Assembly: GCF_021130785.1 (NCBI RefSeq) | Contig: NW_025776203.1 | Coordinates: 1-64,000, forward strand | Direction of reading: 5' to 3' | Origin: Homalodisca vitripennis | Taxonomy: Eukaryota > Arthropoda > Insecta > Hemiptera > Cicadellidae | DNA: 64,000 nt | Shown here: positions 1-12,200 of the stretch, piece after piece | How the letters are laid out: each line of letters starts with the position of its first letter | How positions within the stretch are numbered: position 1 is the stretch's first letter | Notes under the pieces: model-generated | What the model was told of the DNA's origin: nothing | Databases searched by the model: none | Seen by the model: only the letters and a program-made list of their open reading frames with translations | Program-made: the position numbers and the translations under genes

Positions 1-2540
1 GCGGGGCTTTGGGGGGAAAGGGGGCCAAAATCAACCCGGAAGTGAAGGTCCGGGTTCAGGGAAAACCCAAAATAAATTTTTGCGCAAGTTTTTTTTAAAA
101 AAAATGTATTTTATTTTTAAAAAGTTTAATAAAAAAAAAGTATTTAAAATTATTTTGGGTTTGTCTATTTTTTTAGTTTGCTTTTTTTTAAAAAGCAATG
201 TGACAATACGGCCAATAAAAATAATGAATCGGAAAAAGTGAGCGCTCTGTGGGTTAATGGTACACATTCCCCCCGGCAAGTGAGAGATCCGGGTTTTTGA
301 CTTTTCCCCGGGGGGAGCAAGACTTTTTTTTTTTATTAATGTTTTTTGAAAATTAAAAAAGGTTTTTATTTAAAAAAAGTTTTTGAAAATAAAAAGTCCC
401 CTTTGAAATTTTTTTTTGGGGGTTTCGACAAATTTTATTTTTTAAAAAAAAACGCTTGTGGAAAGGGAAAATACCCAAAAAAAAATTTTTTCGAAAAAGG
501 GGACGCTTTGGTAATGGAAAATTCCCCCCCCCAAAAAAAAAAGGGTTTACTAGCAATACTTTTTTTCTTTCAATGTTTTTTTTTAAAAATTTTTAAGGTA
601 GGCCATTTTTTAAAAAATTTTTTTAAAAGAAAAAAAAAGTCTTTGGGTTATTTGGCCTTCCCGCATAAATTTGGGTTTTTTTTTTTAAAAGCCCTATTCG
701 ATCCGAAAAAAACAAAATAAGAAGGAAAAATTAAAGGTTTTTGGGGAAAAATTGCAATTACCCCCAAGTTAGGGTCCTTTTACCCCCCCCGGCGAGCAAT
801 ACTTTTTTTTAATTTTAAGAAAATTAAAAAGGGTTTTGCCCCATTTAAAAAAATTTTGAATGTTTTGAAAAAGTTTTTTTTTTGGGCTTCCCATCAATGT
901 TTTTTTGGTTTTTAAAACGTATTGCCCAAAAGGGCCCAAAAAAAAAATAATTTTAAAAGAAAAAGTTTCGCCCGTGGGTGTTTTAAAAACCCTTTTAAAC
1001 CCCCCCAATAAAAAAAGGGGGTTTGAAAAGGGGAGCGTTTTTTTTTCATTCAAAGATTGGGAAATTAAAAAGGCTTTCCCATTTTTTAAAAATTAAGTAA
1101 AAAAAAAGTATTTTTAAGTTATTTGGTTTTTTTGTTATGTTTTTTTTTTTGCTTATTTAAAGGGGGTGCAGATAGGGCCAAAAAAAAAAAATTGTAAAAA
1201 GTAGCCCCCTGGGGGTTTAAGGAAAAAAATTTACCCCGGAAGGGGGGGGGGGGATCCCGGTTTTTTCTCCCCCGGGGGAGTATTTTTTTCATTCCAAGTT
1301 TTTTTGAAAAAAAACTTTGCCCCTTTTATGTTTAAGAAATAAAAAGCAATTGCCCCTTTTTTTTGTTTCCCAAAAAGTTTTGGGTTATTTAAACGCATAT
1401 TGAAAAATGGAAAAAAAAAAAATAATTTTAATCGGAAAAAAACCCTTTTTTGGTTTTAAGGAAACCCCGGAATGAAAAGACCTTCAACCCCCCGGGGGAA
1501 AGTCTTTTTTTGATTTCCCAAAATTTTTTTTTTGAAAAAAAAAATTTAAAATTTGGGGCCCTTTAAAAAAAGGTTTAAAAGTAAATAAAAGTCATTTGAC
1601 AGTTATTTTTGGTCTTCCCCATCCCCTAGTTTTTGTTTGTTATTTAAAAAGCATATTGGGGGGGCAATACCCAAAAAAAACAAAAAAATGTGAAAATTTG
1701 GGTCCCCGTTGTTTTTTGGTAGCACATTTACCCGGCAAGTGGGGGATCCCGTTCGACCCGGGGGGGCAAGTTCTTTTTTTTTTTTTTTTTTCCCCTGTTT
1801 TTTTTTAAAAAATTTAAATAAATTGCCCCTTTTAAAAAATTTTTTTCGTAAAAAAAAGTTTTTAATTTTTTTTTTTGGCTTCCGCTAATTTGTAAATTTT
1901 TAAAGGGTTGGGTTTTCCCGAAAACGGCCCAAAAAAAAAAAATTTTATCCCCAAAAAATACCCTTTGGGGTTTAAAGGTAAAAATTTTAAACCCGGCCCC
2001 TAAAAAGTTTTACTGGGAAAAACAATATTTTTTGCCCCTTCCCCAAAGTTTTTTTGAAAATTTAAAATTTTTTAAGCCCTTTTTAAAAAGAACCAAATTT
2101 TAAAATATTTTGGGGTTTTTTTTTGCCCCCCATCATTGTTATTTCCCCATTTAAAACGTATCGAAAGGGGAAAAAAAAAAAAAAAATTGTTTGGAAAAAA
2201 TTTGGCCTTTTTTTTGAAAAAAAAAAAATCACCCCGGGGGAGGAAACCGGTTCCCTCCCGGGCAAAACAAGTACTTTTTTTTTAATTCAATGTTTTTTAT
2301 GGGAAAAAATAAGGGGTATTTCCTTTTTTTAAAAAATTTAAAAAAAATAAAAAACCCCTTGACCCCCGAGGGTTTTTTCCCATCATATTGTTTTTGCTAT
2401 TTAAAGCTTTTTGCCCCTTTTGGAAATAAAAAAAAAAATTTGGAAAAGAAAAAGTTATTTGGTCTTCCGGATCATATGTTTGTTTGCTTATTTAAACGCA
2501 TATGTGACAGATAACGGCCAAATACAAAATAATTGAATCG
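1..2540. other. Low-quality stretch with inflated homopolymers
   Basis: The spacer and tRNA-like landmarks of the array are still recognisable, but runs of A, T, C and G are stretched and single bases are lost (for example ccccccccc near 526 and gggggggggg near 1240). The distortion improves toward 2500 and then disappears. This gradient at a window edge is what an unpolished, low-coverage contig end looks like. It is not what mutational decay looks like, which would be dominated by substitutions. The open frames here are artefacts of A/T runs. Confidence 0.8.
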
Positions 2541-2551
2541 GAAAAAGTGAG

Positions 2552-2622
2552 CGCTCTGTGGTGTAATGGTAGCACATTCACCCGGCAAGTGAGAGATCCG
2601 GGTTCGACTCCCGGCGGAGCAA
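2552..2622 (+). tRNA. tRNA-like gene, array copy (first clean one)
   Basis: The 71 nt fold as a cloverleaf. The acceptor CGCTCTG pairs with CGGAGCA except for a C1-A72 mismatch. The D stem is GTGT/GCAC, the anticodon stem TTCAC/GTGAG and the T stem CCGGG/CCCGG. The A box (TGGTGTAATGG) and B box (GGTTCGACTCC) are both perfect, and a T5 terminator follows at 2627-2631, so RNA polymerase III transcription is plausible. The seven-base anticodon loop reads CCGGCAA, which puts GGC at positions 34-36 and lacks the universal U33. GGC (Ala) is normally absent from eukaryotic tRNA sets, so decoding function is doubtful and the isotype is left open. Confidence 0.75.
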
Positions 2623-2808
2623 GTACTTTTTGCGATTCAATGTTTATTGAAAATTAAATAAGGCTATTGCCATTTATAAAAAGTTTAACGTAAATAAAAG
2701 TCATTTGACAGTTATTTGGTCTTCCGATCATATGTTAGTTTGCTTATTTAAAACGCATATGTGGACAGATACGGCCAAATACAAAATAATTGAATCGGAA
2801 AAAGTGAG

Positions 2809-2879
2809 CGCTCTGTGGTGTAATGGTAGCACATTCACCCGGCAAGTGAGAGATCCGGGTTCGACTCCCGGCGGAGCAA
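2809..2879 (+). tRNA. tRNA-like gene, array copy
   Basis: Identical in sequence to the copy at 2552, with intact A and B boxes, anticodon loop CCGGCAA and a T5 terminator a few bases downstream. It starts 257 bp after the previous copy. Confidence 0.75.
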
Positions 2880-3068
2880 GTACTTTTTGCGATTCAATGT
2901 TTATTGAAATTAAATAAGGCTATTGCCATTTATAAAAAAGTTTAACGTAAATAAAAGTCATTTGACAGTTATTTGGTCTTCCGATCATATGTTAGTTTGC
3001 TTATTTATTTAAACGCATATGTGACAGATACGGCCAAATACAAAATAATTGAATCGGAAAAAAGTGAG

Positions 3069-3139
3069 CGCTCTGTGGTGTAATGGTAGCACATTCACCC
3101 GGCAAGTGAGAGATCCGGGTTCGACTCCCGGCGGAGCAA
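3069..3139 (+). tRNA. tRNA-like gene, array copy
   Basis: Same 71-nt sequence as its neighbours with the T5 tract following. It starts 260 bp after the previous copy. Differences between units are confined to the spacer, mainly a duplicated 'ttta' and A-run lengths. Confidence 0.75.
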
Positions 3140-3325
3140 GTACTTTTTGCGATTCAATGTTTATTGAAATTAAATAAGGCTATTGCCATTTATAAAAAGT
3201 TTAACGTAAATAAAAGTCCATTTGACAGTTATTTGGTCTTCCGATCATATTGTTAGTTTGCTTATTTAAACGCATATGTGACAGATACGGCCAAATACAA
3301 AATAATTGAATCGGAAAAAAGTGAG

Positions 3326-3396
3326 CGCTCTGTGGTGTAATGGTAGCACATTCACCCGGCAAGTGAGAGATCCGGGTTCGACTCCCGGCGGAGCAA
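3326..3396 (+). tRNA. tRNA-like gene, array copy
   Basis: Same 71-nt sequence, internal promoter and T5 terminator. It starts 257 bp after the previous copy. Confidence 0.75.
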
Positions 3397-3581
3397 GTAC
3401 TTTTTGCGATTCAATGTTTATTGAAATTAAATAAGGCTATTGCCATTTATAAAAAGTTTAACGTAAATAAAAGTCATTTGACAGTTATTTGGTCTTTCCG
3501 ATCATATGTTAGTTTGCTTATTTAAAACGCATATGTGACAGATACGGCCAAATACAAAATAATTGAATCGGAAAAAGTGAG

Positions 3582-3652
3582 CGCTCTGTGGTGTAATGGT
3601 AGCACATTCACCCGGCAAGTGAGAGATCCGGGTTCGACTCCCGGCGGAGCAA
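3582..3652 (+). tRNA. tRNA-like gene, array copy
   Basis: Same 71-nt sequence, internal promoter and T5 terminator. It starts 256 bp after the previous copy. Confidence 0.75.
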
Positions 3653-3839
3653 GTACTTTTTGCGATTCAATGTTTATTGAAATTAAATAAGGCTATTGCC
3701 ATTTATAAAAAAGTTTAACGTAAATAAAAGTCATTTGACAGTTATTTGGTCTTCCGATTCATATGTTAGTTTGCTTATTTAAACGCATATGTGACAGATA
3801 CGGCCAAATACAAAATAATTGAATCGGAAAAAAAGTGAG

Positions 3840-3910
3840 CGCTCTGTGGTGTAATGGTAGCACATTCACCCGGCAAGTGAGAGATCCGGGTTCGACTCCC
3901 GGCGGAGCAA
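3840..3910 (+). tRNA. tRNA-like gene, last array copy
   Basis: Same 71-nt sequence with the T5 tract. The downstream spacer is cut short after about 60 bp by a (TA)n tract, which marks the right border of the array. Confidence 0.75.
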
Positions 3911-3973
3911 GTACTTTTTGCGATTCAATGTTTATTGAAATTAAATAAGGCTATTGCCATTTATAAAAAGTTT

Positions 3974-3995
3974 TATATATATATATATATATATA
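3974..3995. repeat. (TA)n microsatellite at array border
   Basis: An uninterrupted TA run. The repeat spacer stops in 'aaaaagttt' and unrelated single-copy sequence follows. Confidence 0.95.
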
Positions 3996-4661
3996 ACAAC
4001 TTTAGCAAAAAATTAAGTTAAAAATAGAATTTCATCTAAGCAGCCAAAACGTATATACAGATGGAGTACACCACAAACCCACCCGTGTTAAAGTATTGAG
4101 GAAAAGGACTCGTAGATAGGTCTTTACTACGGAAGAGTGGAATGAGAAAAGTTACTCAGAGTTCAAGAGCTTAAGCCCAAATGTGAGCAAGAACACTTTC
4201 CTCTGCCCACTTTGACTTGAAGATATTGGAGCAGAGCTTGCCTCCCCAACTTCCAAGAGGGTATAATAATTGAGCCTTTGCCATTTATCTCCCATGATGG
4301 ATAATATGGAATTGCTTCAGGAGCGCAATTTGTATCCTTTCTGAATATACCGTCAATCAGAAAGGTGTAAAGAAGCCCGTTTTAAATCTTCTTACGCCTT
4401 AATTACTTTCATTAAAAAAGAAGTAATAACAATTAATTCATCATAAGAAGATAATTTTTTTAATCCCTCCTGTAACAATTAAAATGAAGATGGCTGTTAA
4501 AGTGATAAAGAAAGGTTCTCAGTAAAGTAATCCAATTAGATCCAAAGAGGTCCGTCTGCGTTTTAATCAAAGTGGATGTAAAATGACTTATATTTGCAAA
4601 AAATCATTCTTTCTTGAATATTCTATAATTAATTAATTTGATTATTCTTCTAAAAGTAAAA

Positions 4662-4728
<67 letters not shown>

Positions 4729-5185
4729 GTTTTTTTAAATAGACCAGTCATGTTTTAAGATAAAATGAAAGTTTATTTCCTTAATATGCCAAATCAATCA
4801 ATCAAAAAGGTTATATCACTGATTTAATTGTATATTTATTTCTTTGAGGTCAATAAGATGTGATTTTCAGCCTTTACTACCTGATTAAAAACATTAAAAC
4901 TCTGACTGATAATCAACATATTTTGACTTGGTAATTAACTTATTCCTTTAGGTTGAATACCTCGACGATGTAAAATTTTATTGAATACAGTAGAGTAGAA
5001 AACTCTAAAATAATACTCATTACTAATGCTAAACTTGTTCAAGTACTAACTCGTACTGAGTTGCATCAGTATTATTTTTATATTACTCTTTAAACTCATA
5101 TTATTTTGTATATAAAGAAAAAAACTATACACGCCGTCACAACAGTTTTATTATATTAGACGAGAAGAAGTACCGGTGCGATTGT
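3996..5185. other. Intergenic AT-rich DNA with (TA)n at 4664-4725
   Basis: No gene-like frame or recognisable RNA is seen. The only structure is a ~62 bp perfect TA tract at 4664-4725. Confidence 0.7.
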
Positions 5186-5189
5186 ACAG

Positions 5190-5252
5190 CAGTAGGATGA
5201 AACAGGCGACCTTTCTGATGTGCCAATTGATACATTAACCGATGAGCCAGTT
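5190..5252 (-). repeat. tRNA-derived SINE-like fragment
   Basis: On the minus strand the sequence from 5249 begins with an A-box match (TGGCTCATCGG) and runs through a tRNA-like stretch to a degenerate B-box region near 5200-5212. The context (gccagttta outside, no clean acceptor stem) fits the head of an old tRNA-derived SINE, not a functional tRNA gene. Confidence 0.4.
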
Positions 5253-7254
5253 TAGTAAGTAGTGTTTAGCTTTGTTTAGGTTTTTCGTAGAATTTCCTGT
5301 AGCTTCCTTATTTAAACAAATTTCTTCAAAATAAATGTTTTTAAAATAAATTAAACTTCGAAACACTTCCTTAAATATAGAATACGTTTTACCTGTATTG
5401 AGGAAATTGTTATTTTAAAAATAGTTTTTTATATAGTGAAGAAAACATTTAAAAGAGGGTTAGTAATTTGTAATAGGGTGCTGAAGGACTAAATCCAACA
5501 CGATAACTGAAAAACTCATAGCAAATAAAAGTACAGATAGAAAAGTCAAAATTAAATCTTCTTCTTTCGGAATAGCTGAGTAGAATTTCATCAGTATACT
5601 GCACACTTCTTCCTTGTACTAATTATAGTTTTGTCATTAGAATAGATCAGAAAGGAAACAGGAGTAAAAGTCCTTGAGGGACTCTATAACTCGTCTTTAT
5701 TCAAATAGATGCGTGCTTTGTATTTTGGACAACTTTAGATCTGTGACTTGACAACTGGGATCAACGAACTAAGCCAAAAGAGAGGTCCGCCTTGATTCTC
5801 AAGCTCAAACCGATGATATTTTGTGGTCTATATTGAGGAAATAATATTTTCTATACAAAAAAGGAACAAATATTCTGTTCAAGCTTTGTCCACCTCTTGA
5901 TGAAGATTATAAATATACAGAATATATTGTGTGCTATTGAAAGTAATTTCCCAACAGAGACACTTAATAAATATTTATAAAAGTTGTCAAGTTTTAAAAA
6001 GACGGTCGGACGTGGTGAGTCATGAATGTTTCATTGTTACCCAGACTTTATTATGTCGGGTATCCACTGCCACAATATTTACTTGTGGTATATCAAATTC
6101 TGTTAAAATTTTATAAAAATTAGTCTCTATAAAATTTCCTGTTATGTACAAAACAACCAAGATTTATTGAATTGAATTATAACATGAAATTTTTATAACA
6201 TTAAAAGTGTAGCTCACGCCTCCAATTATACTACACAATGTTACTTATATTTTACATATAAAAGTTATAAAAATAATCTCTAATAAAAAAAAACATTTTC
6301 TCAAAATAATTTATTTTGTAACGGCCACCTACACACAGCGACAAGTATAACACAAACAATTCGTCTATTATATTCATTCATTTCGGAAATTAAAAAGCAA
6401 TGTGTTTATTATATACTGATAAAAGCTACTGTATAAACACATAAAAATAATTTACTAAGTAATATAAGAATGTATTATTTAAGGAAATTCATATTTCTGT
6501 AGTCTTTTAAATCTTGGTGTCTTTCTGGTAGAACTATAAGAACAATACTTTCTCTAAATGCTTGTTTCACGTTAAATTGATGCCTTATCACTGCATATAA
6601 AAATTATAATTAGTTATATATAGCTTATTTTTAGAGAGAATTTAAATAAAGCTGTTAGTATAGATCAAAATTGGGGACCTCCCACCAATGTATACTTATT
6701 TCCAGATTAATCTTTCGCTTGGAGTTCCTTTCGCTTCAACTTCCAAATTCCAACTCCAAATATGAGGCGTAGTTGCCAGGCACCTTAGAGATTTCATGAC
6801 GTAATTAAACAATATGTTTAAATTTTGAAACATGTTCTAGCAAAGAAATAGTACAACAATATTATATTAAATAAACTTGAAATCACTTTGATTCTAATAA
6901 AGAAATATGCGTATAGAGTTTGCAAATTACACTAATTTAAATTGTATTAAATATATTTTAGGCAAAAATACTCTATCTAACGTTGAAATTATATGACTAA
7001 TTTAAATATCATTGAAGTTTCAATAAAAATAGTTTTAATATTAGCCTATTAGAAAGTAATTCGGTTGGTCATTAAAATATAGCTGGGTTTGTCTAATTTT
7101 CTCATTCATTGTGGAAATCGAGGCGGATACTCATTGAGTGAATTTTAGCAAAAAATAAAATTTATAGCTTTTAAAATTATAGTTGAAAAGGAAGTATTTT
7201 GCCTGTATAATCATAATTCTAGTTTGGCATTGACTCTGCCCAAAGTCATACTGT
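5253..7254. other. Intergenic, nothing recognised
   Basis: AT-rich sequence with only short chance frames. No repeat or RNA motif was recognised by eye. Confidence 0.6.
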
Positions 7255-7715
7255 GACAAGGGTCGGGGTGAAGAAAGGATGGAGGCTTAATCTCATGAAC
7301 ATTAAAATTTAATCCTATATCAGATAAATCTGATCTTTAGCGATGGAACAGAAAGCTATTGCCATGTACTGACAAGGGTCGGGGTGAAGAAAGGATGGAG
7401 GATTTATCTCGGGAATATTAAACTTTAATCCTGTATCAGATTATAGCTGTTCTGTAGCGATGGGACAGAAAGCTATTATCATGCTGTGCCAAGGGCAGGA
7501 GTGAAGAATGGATTGAGTATTTATCTAGGGAATATTAAACTTTAATCCTGTATTAGATAAATCTGTTCTGTAGCGATGGGACAGAAAGCTATTATCATGC
7601 TGTGCCATGGGTCGGGGTGAAGAAAGAATGGAGGATTTATTTCGGGAATATTAAAATTTAATTCTGTATCAGATTATAGCTGTTCTGTCGCGCTGGGACA
7701 GAAAATAAAGAGCAC
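7255..7715 (+). repeat. ~116-bp satellite, four units
   Basis: Four head-to-tail units start near 7255, 7371, 7488 and 7604. Each contains the landmarks gggtcggggtgaagaaagga, an AT-rich aatattaaa-ctttaatcctg segment, and ctgttctgtagcgatgggac. Units diverge by scattered substitutions. Solitary members of the same family occur at 20545-20655 (plus) and 51320-51435 (minus), so the unit is dispersed and was locally amplified here. Confidence 0.9.
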
Positions 7716-8879
7716 AAATGTAAGACCAAATTCTTAAAAATGCTGTGAATATTCTTCTTTACTATACAGGATCAGAATTTGGATCTCAGGATCTAATATA
7801 TCGCAACGGATCACTACTGATTTTTTCATCCACTTTGTTGTTCCTGATATTGTCTACTTGTATAATTCGTTGCCTAAACTACTTTACAGTTTCATTCGTG
7901 CTAAATTAAGTTTCATTAACATAAATGGAATACAATATAATTAAAACCTATCAATAATGTATTATCAATAATTTACCTTTTTTAAATTAAATCTTCTAAA
8001 TTCCCTCATATATGTCATAACTAATTGCAGGGATATTGGAAGCAATTAAATGGAGGCAATTTCTTTGATTTAGAATTCTTGATATTTTTTAATCGGTCAA
8101 CAATCAGGTTAGGTTTTAGTCAATAACTTGTTGGTCCTAATTGGAGATTGTGGCCAGAAACTTGTGAAATGCCAGTTTTTTGTTCTGTGAAATCAAAACC
8201 AAACCTATTCCATTACGTATGCGTAATGAAGATTCCATAGTACTTATTTGAATTTTTCTGGAAATTCAAATAGTTTCACCTGAATTGTAAGGCACTTAGA
8301 TAACTTCTTCGGAATTATAGAAACATATTAATTTAGCATCACAATATTGGGACCTAATTAACATTTGCTAATCACTATAATGTTTAAATGAGCTCAACCG
8401 TTATTAACTAATTACCATGTTGTTAATGTATTACAGGATAACGAAATACGTGTATTTCTACTGTCTTTCCGATATAATTTGCTTTTCTCTTATAGAAGTT
8501 TAATTTATAGTAGTAAATAGAAACAAAAGTTTGTTATTTACTAATAAAACATACACCGTTAGTATTTTGTTATATTGTACAGCGAAACCAAACAAATATG
8601 GCTGTGTAACTTACCCAGAGGTGACTTTTACAAACTGATGGTGATCGTTCAACGAGTTGAGTTCAAATACTGTTATCCTTTATGGCGGCACAAAATTTAG
8701 TGTCCCATTCACTTTCGGTATTCCTTCAGTAGTTCATTTCCTATAACATATATTTTTTATTTATGGGATGTAAAGAATACATACAAATACAAGAAACCAA
8801 AGTAACTGCACATTATCGCTTAACTATACGTGCCCAATACAATGTAAGGTTACGTCATATATCGTATCGTCTCACAGGC
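7716..8879. other. Intergenic, nothing recognised
   Basis: AT-rich with no supported feature. Confidence 0.6.
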
Positions 8880-9230
8880 TTCACCTAAATTTGCATTCAA
8901 AATTTCAAGTCTATATCTAAATTTTTTTACGAAATACCATTCGGAAACCCTACGCACATGCCATCAGATAGACAGACGGACTTAAGAAGAATTTTACCGC
9001 ACCCAGGGGTGCTTCCAAAATATGCAAAATTTCAACTCTATAATTTGTTTTTGACTTTAGATATTCTATGGAACGTTAATATTCTCTAACACCCATACAA
9101 ATCGCATGGAAATATATGTACCATTGCAGAGTACTTCATGGAAATCTTAAGTTTATAGGTCAATCGATTTTCTAGATACCGTACAAAAAAAAACGAATGT
9201 TATAGAAATTTGGATACCTCCATCCCAAGT
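8880..9230. repeat. Possible transposon remnant
   Basis: It contains phrases typical of widespread insect transposon tails: 'aaaatttcaagtctatat', 'cagatagacagacggac', and 'aagtttataggtcaatcg'. There is no open frame. The family cannot be assigned, and a repeat-library match would be needed. Confidence 0.35.
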
Positions 9231-12200
9231 AGCATCGATATTGCTCAAGCAATTGGTCAAACCATGTAAATGACTTCTTACGGTTTAAATAGGTTTATTA
9301 TAAATATTTTGAAGTTAAATTAGTTAATAAATTAATAAATTTTGGTTGCAATATTCCACAAATAGTCTGTATGGTTTTTATTGATAAAAGTCCGGATTAA
9401 CCTTGTATACCAATAAATATTAATCAATGTTTTATAGTACACACCGAAACAGCTTCTTCCGACAATTTTATGTTGAGTTCTTGAGATAAGAAGTGGTAAA
9501 ATGTAGCAATTTTAGTTCCCTCTGTACAATAAAAGAAACTGTAAAATGAATTAATCCCACAAATGCAACCTAATAACAGCAACTTTTAATTAAAATCACC
9601 CTGAAATACACCATAATTGAAGAATCAAATAACTGGGTTAATTAACGGTTACGGTATAGTTAATTACACGTTATTGACTAATTGATGTGTAAGTTAAGCT
9701 TCAGCCATGTATAAAAACACCCTACATACTGGCCAAGCGTAATACACGTCAATATGAGTAACTGTAATAACTACGCAGCAATAACAGCAATGATGGTTTT
9801 ATATGAATACCTTTTTAATTAATTTCTTACCTATGCTACGACAGGCTCTGCAGTTTGATGATTGATAATCTACTAAAAATGAAATGAAACGAAAGATGTT
9901 ACTTGTAAAAATATATATTTGTAACCAATTTTGAATGGAGTTATCGCTGCTTTTTCCTAGATTAGGTTTTTAGGTTTTGCATTATTTTACAAATATTGCG
10001 TACTATTATAACTTATTTCGACTCATATTGCATGAAATCTAATGATATGTAAAGCGTAAAAACCTTCATTGCTGGGAATCAATGAAATCTATATGATTAG
10101 GTACTAAAATTAATAATAAATAATTGTAATAACTAGAAACTTATTTTGAATTATTTTTAAATCCACCACCAATTATGAGTAAATATTAAAAACTTTCGAA
10201 TTTAATACTAATTTTCTAATCCCTTTCTTTTAAAAAGTAACGTTAATGCAGACAATAATTATTCTAGAGATAGAAAACTACATCTGTTTTACTGTTTCAA
10301 TACAATATATAATGTATTGGATTGAAGTTTGAGCGTCTCCTGGCAGGTGCTACCGTCCTTTGACAGATTAAACATATGTGTAATGATATTATACGAATTC
10401 CACATGGAAACTAAGCACAAGCACCAAGTAATCTTAGTAAAGGCATGATAAACGGACGTGTAATAACGTTATTCCAATATGATGGTAAACGTAACATAAT
10501 CGTAACCTGGAACTGATTTTCACTGAATGTTAATGGTTACATTCCAAGGTGCAACTTAGAGCAATTTAAAAAAACCATTAATTTTATTTTAAACTCATTT
10601 GATCAGAAACCAATAATAGACTACCACGTTTTACAACCAGGTGATGAATTTCACTGTTTCAACAATTGCTAAAATTTAAATACTTGAATTTTCAAATGTT
10701 TTAGAATTGTAAAAGGGATTACTAGTTACTTTCATTTTACAATTACTTCTACCCTAGATAATATTATGATTTGGTAAAAAACAAATTGCCTTTCGTTTGT
10801 AACATGCGTGATATTTAAGTTACTTTGAAAATTATCTAAAAATATGGCTAGATGTGTTACGATATTACTTATTTTCTCACGTGCCGAAGAGAGGGGCTTT
10901 AATTAAAAAAATTAGTAAGTAACTCAAAGCGTGTTTTGCTTTTAATTCCAATATTTCTGAATCGGTACTATTCTCTACTGCACTGTTGTATATAAAATAT
11001 CTGTTTCAGAACTTATTCTGCAAAGCAAGTTGGTAAGGTAACCATACATATTCAATTTCAACCGATCATGATTTGTCAAAGTCAGGTTTGTGTAATGCGT
11101 TATTCATCTTCAGCCAAGTAACGTCTGATTAAGGATAAACCTCGGAGGTATCATTTTTTTTTCAACGGAGTTGTAGATATTATTTTTGTCAAACTGAATA
11201 GGTTACTCTCTTAATCACCTGTGCTTTCAGTTTCTCCAACGTTAAGCAATGTCAACGGATGACATTTTTTAATATCAGTATAACAATAAAAAAGTAATTT
11301 TTGAGGAAGTATTTTTAAGTATGTAATTTTATAACTTTCTTAAAAAAAGTAACTAATGGCAAAAATTGTTTGTCTGATCGAATTGTATCAGGCTTGGTAA
11401 TTATTTTATTTCAATTAATACTGACAAAACTTCGTCGTATTCAGCAGACCTCAATAATTTTGTAAAAAATAAAAAAAAATTTATTATTCTAAGGGGTGGT
11501 TGAATAAAAAAAATTAAAAACTGCAGATTCATTCCAAATTCCTTGTTTTATAATATTATTATAAACACCGAGGGCCAGTCACCGTTTATAATTTGGCTTG
11601 AACTAAAAATTTACTTTTACTCTTTCAGCATTTAAAAATTTAGATACATTAACACCAGTAATGCTATAAATATTCTTCTTACATCGCAATTGTTATCTTA
11701 TAATCTAAATATATAACATTTATAATGCAATATTTTGTATCTTAACCAAGATGATAGAACATATGGTTTATAGCAGTTACATTCATATTTAGCTCTAATT
11801 ATATGATTTCTTAGCATCGAAGAAAGATTTTCCTCCATGCAAACCCTTACTTGAATCGTTTTATCCATGAAATTTTGTCAAATGGAAGTTGCACCCTTTA
11901 CTCTAAACATCAGTTTATTTACCTTGTACAGTAACATCGAGTACTTTTACCTGCATTTTAATTTCAAAATATACTACTATATCTTTAGAGTATAGTTATA
12001 TATTTATAAAATGATACAGCTTAGAAAAATAATGTAATTGCGTATTAAGCTTGATGTAATAATTTCCAAACAATAAAAGACAAGAACAAAGAGAACCGAC
12101 AAATCTGCATTATTTTATATTTAATTTTGTAATTTGAGATGAATTTACATTTCTTTTATGTAACCAGAAAAATTTTTCATTCGGAATGCTCAATTTGTAC

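Larger units (their letters stand above)
1..3970 (+). repeat. Tandem array of ~257-bp tRNA-like gene units
   Basis: A unit of 256-260 bp is repeated head to tail and runs off the left edge. Each unit has a 71-nt tRNA-like gene, a T5 tract just downstream, and an AT-rich spacer containing recurring landmarks (catttgacagttatttgg, acggccaaatac, attgaatcgg). Starts of the clean copies are at 2552, 2809, 3069, 3326, 3582 and 3840. About ten distorted copies can be followed through 1-2540 at roughly the same period, near 30, 245, 505, 745, 965, 1195, 1445, 1695, 1960 and 2215. The array stops abruptly at a (TA)n tract at 3974. The near identity of units in both gene and spacer indicates recent amplification or homogenisation. 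Confidence 0.95.

Noticed and set aside
346..720. 124-codon open frame, Phe/Lys-rich
   Set aside because: It consists of A/T homopolymer runs in the low-quality array segment. The same region reads as a distorted tRNA-like unit.
2705..2917. 70-codon frame over a tRNA-like unit
   Set aside because: The frame crosses the tRNA-like gene and spacer, and the other near-identical units do not keep it open.
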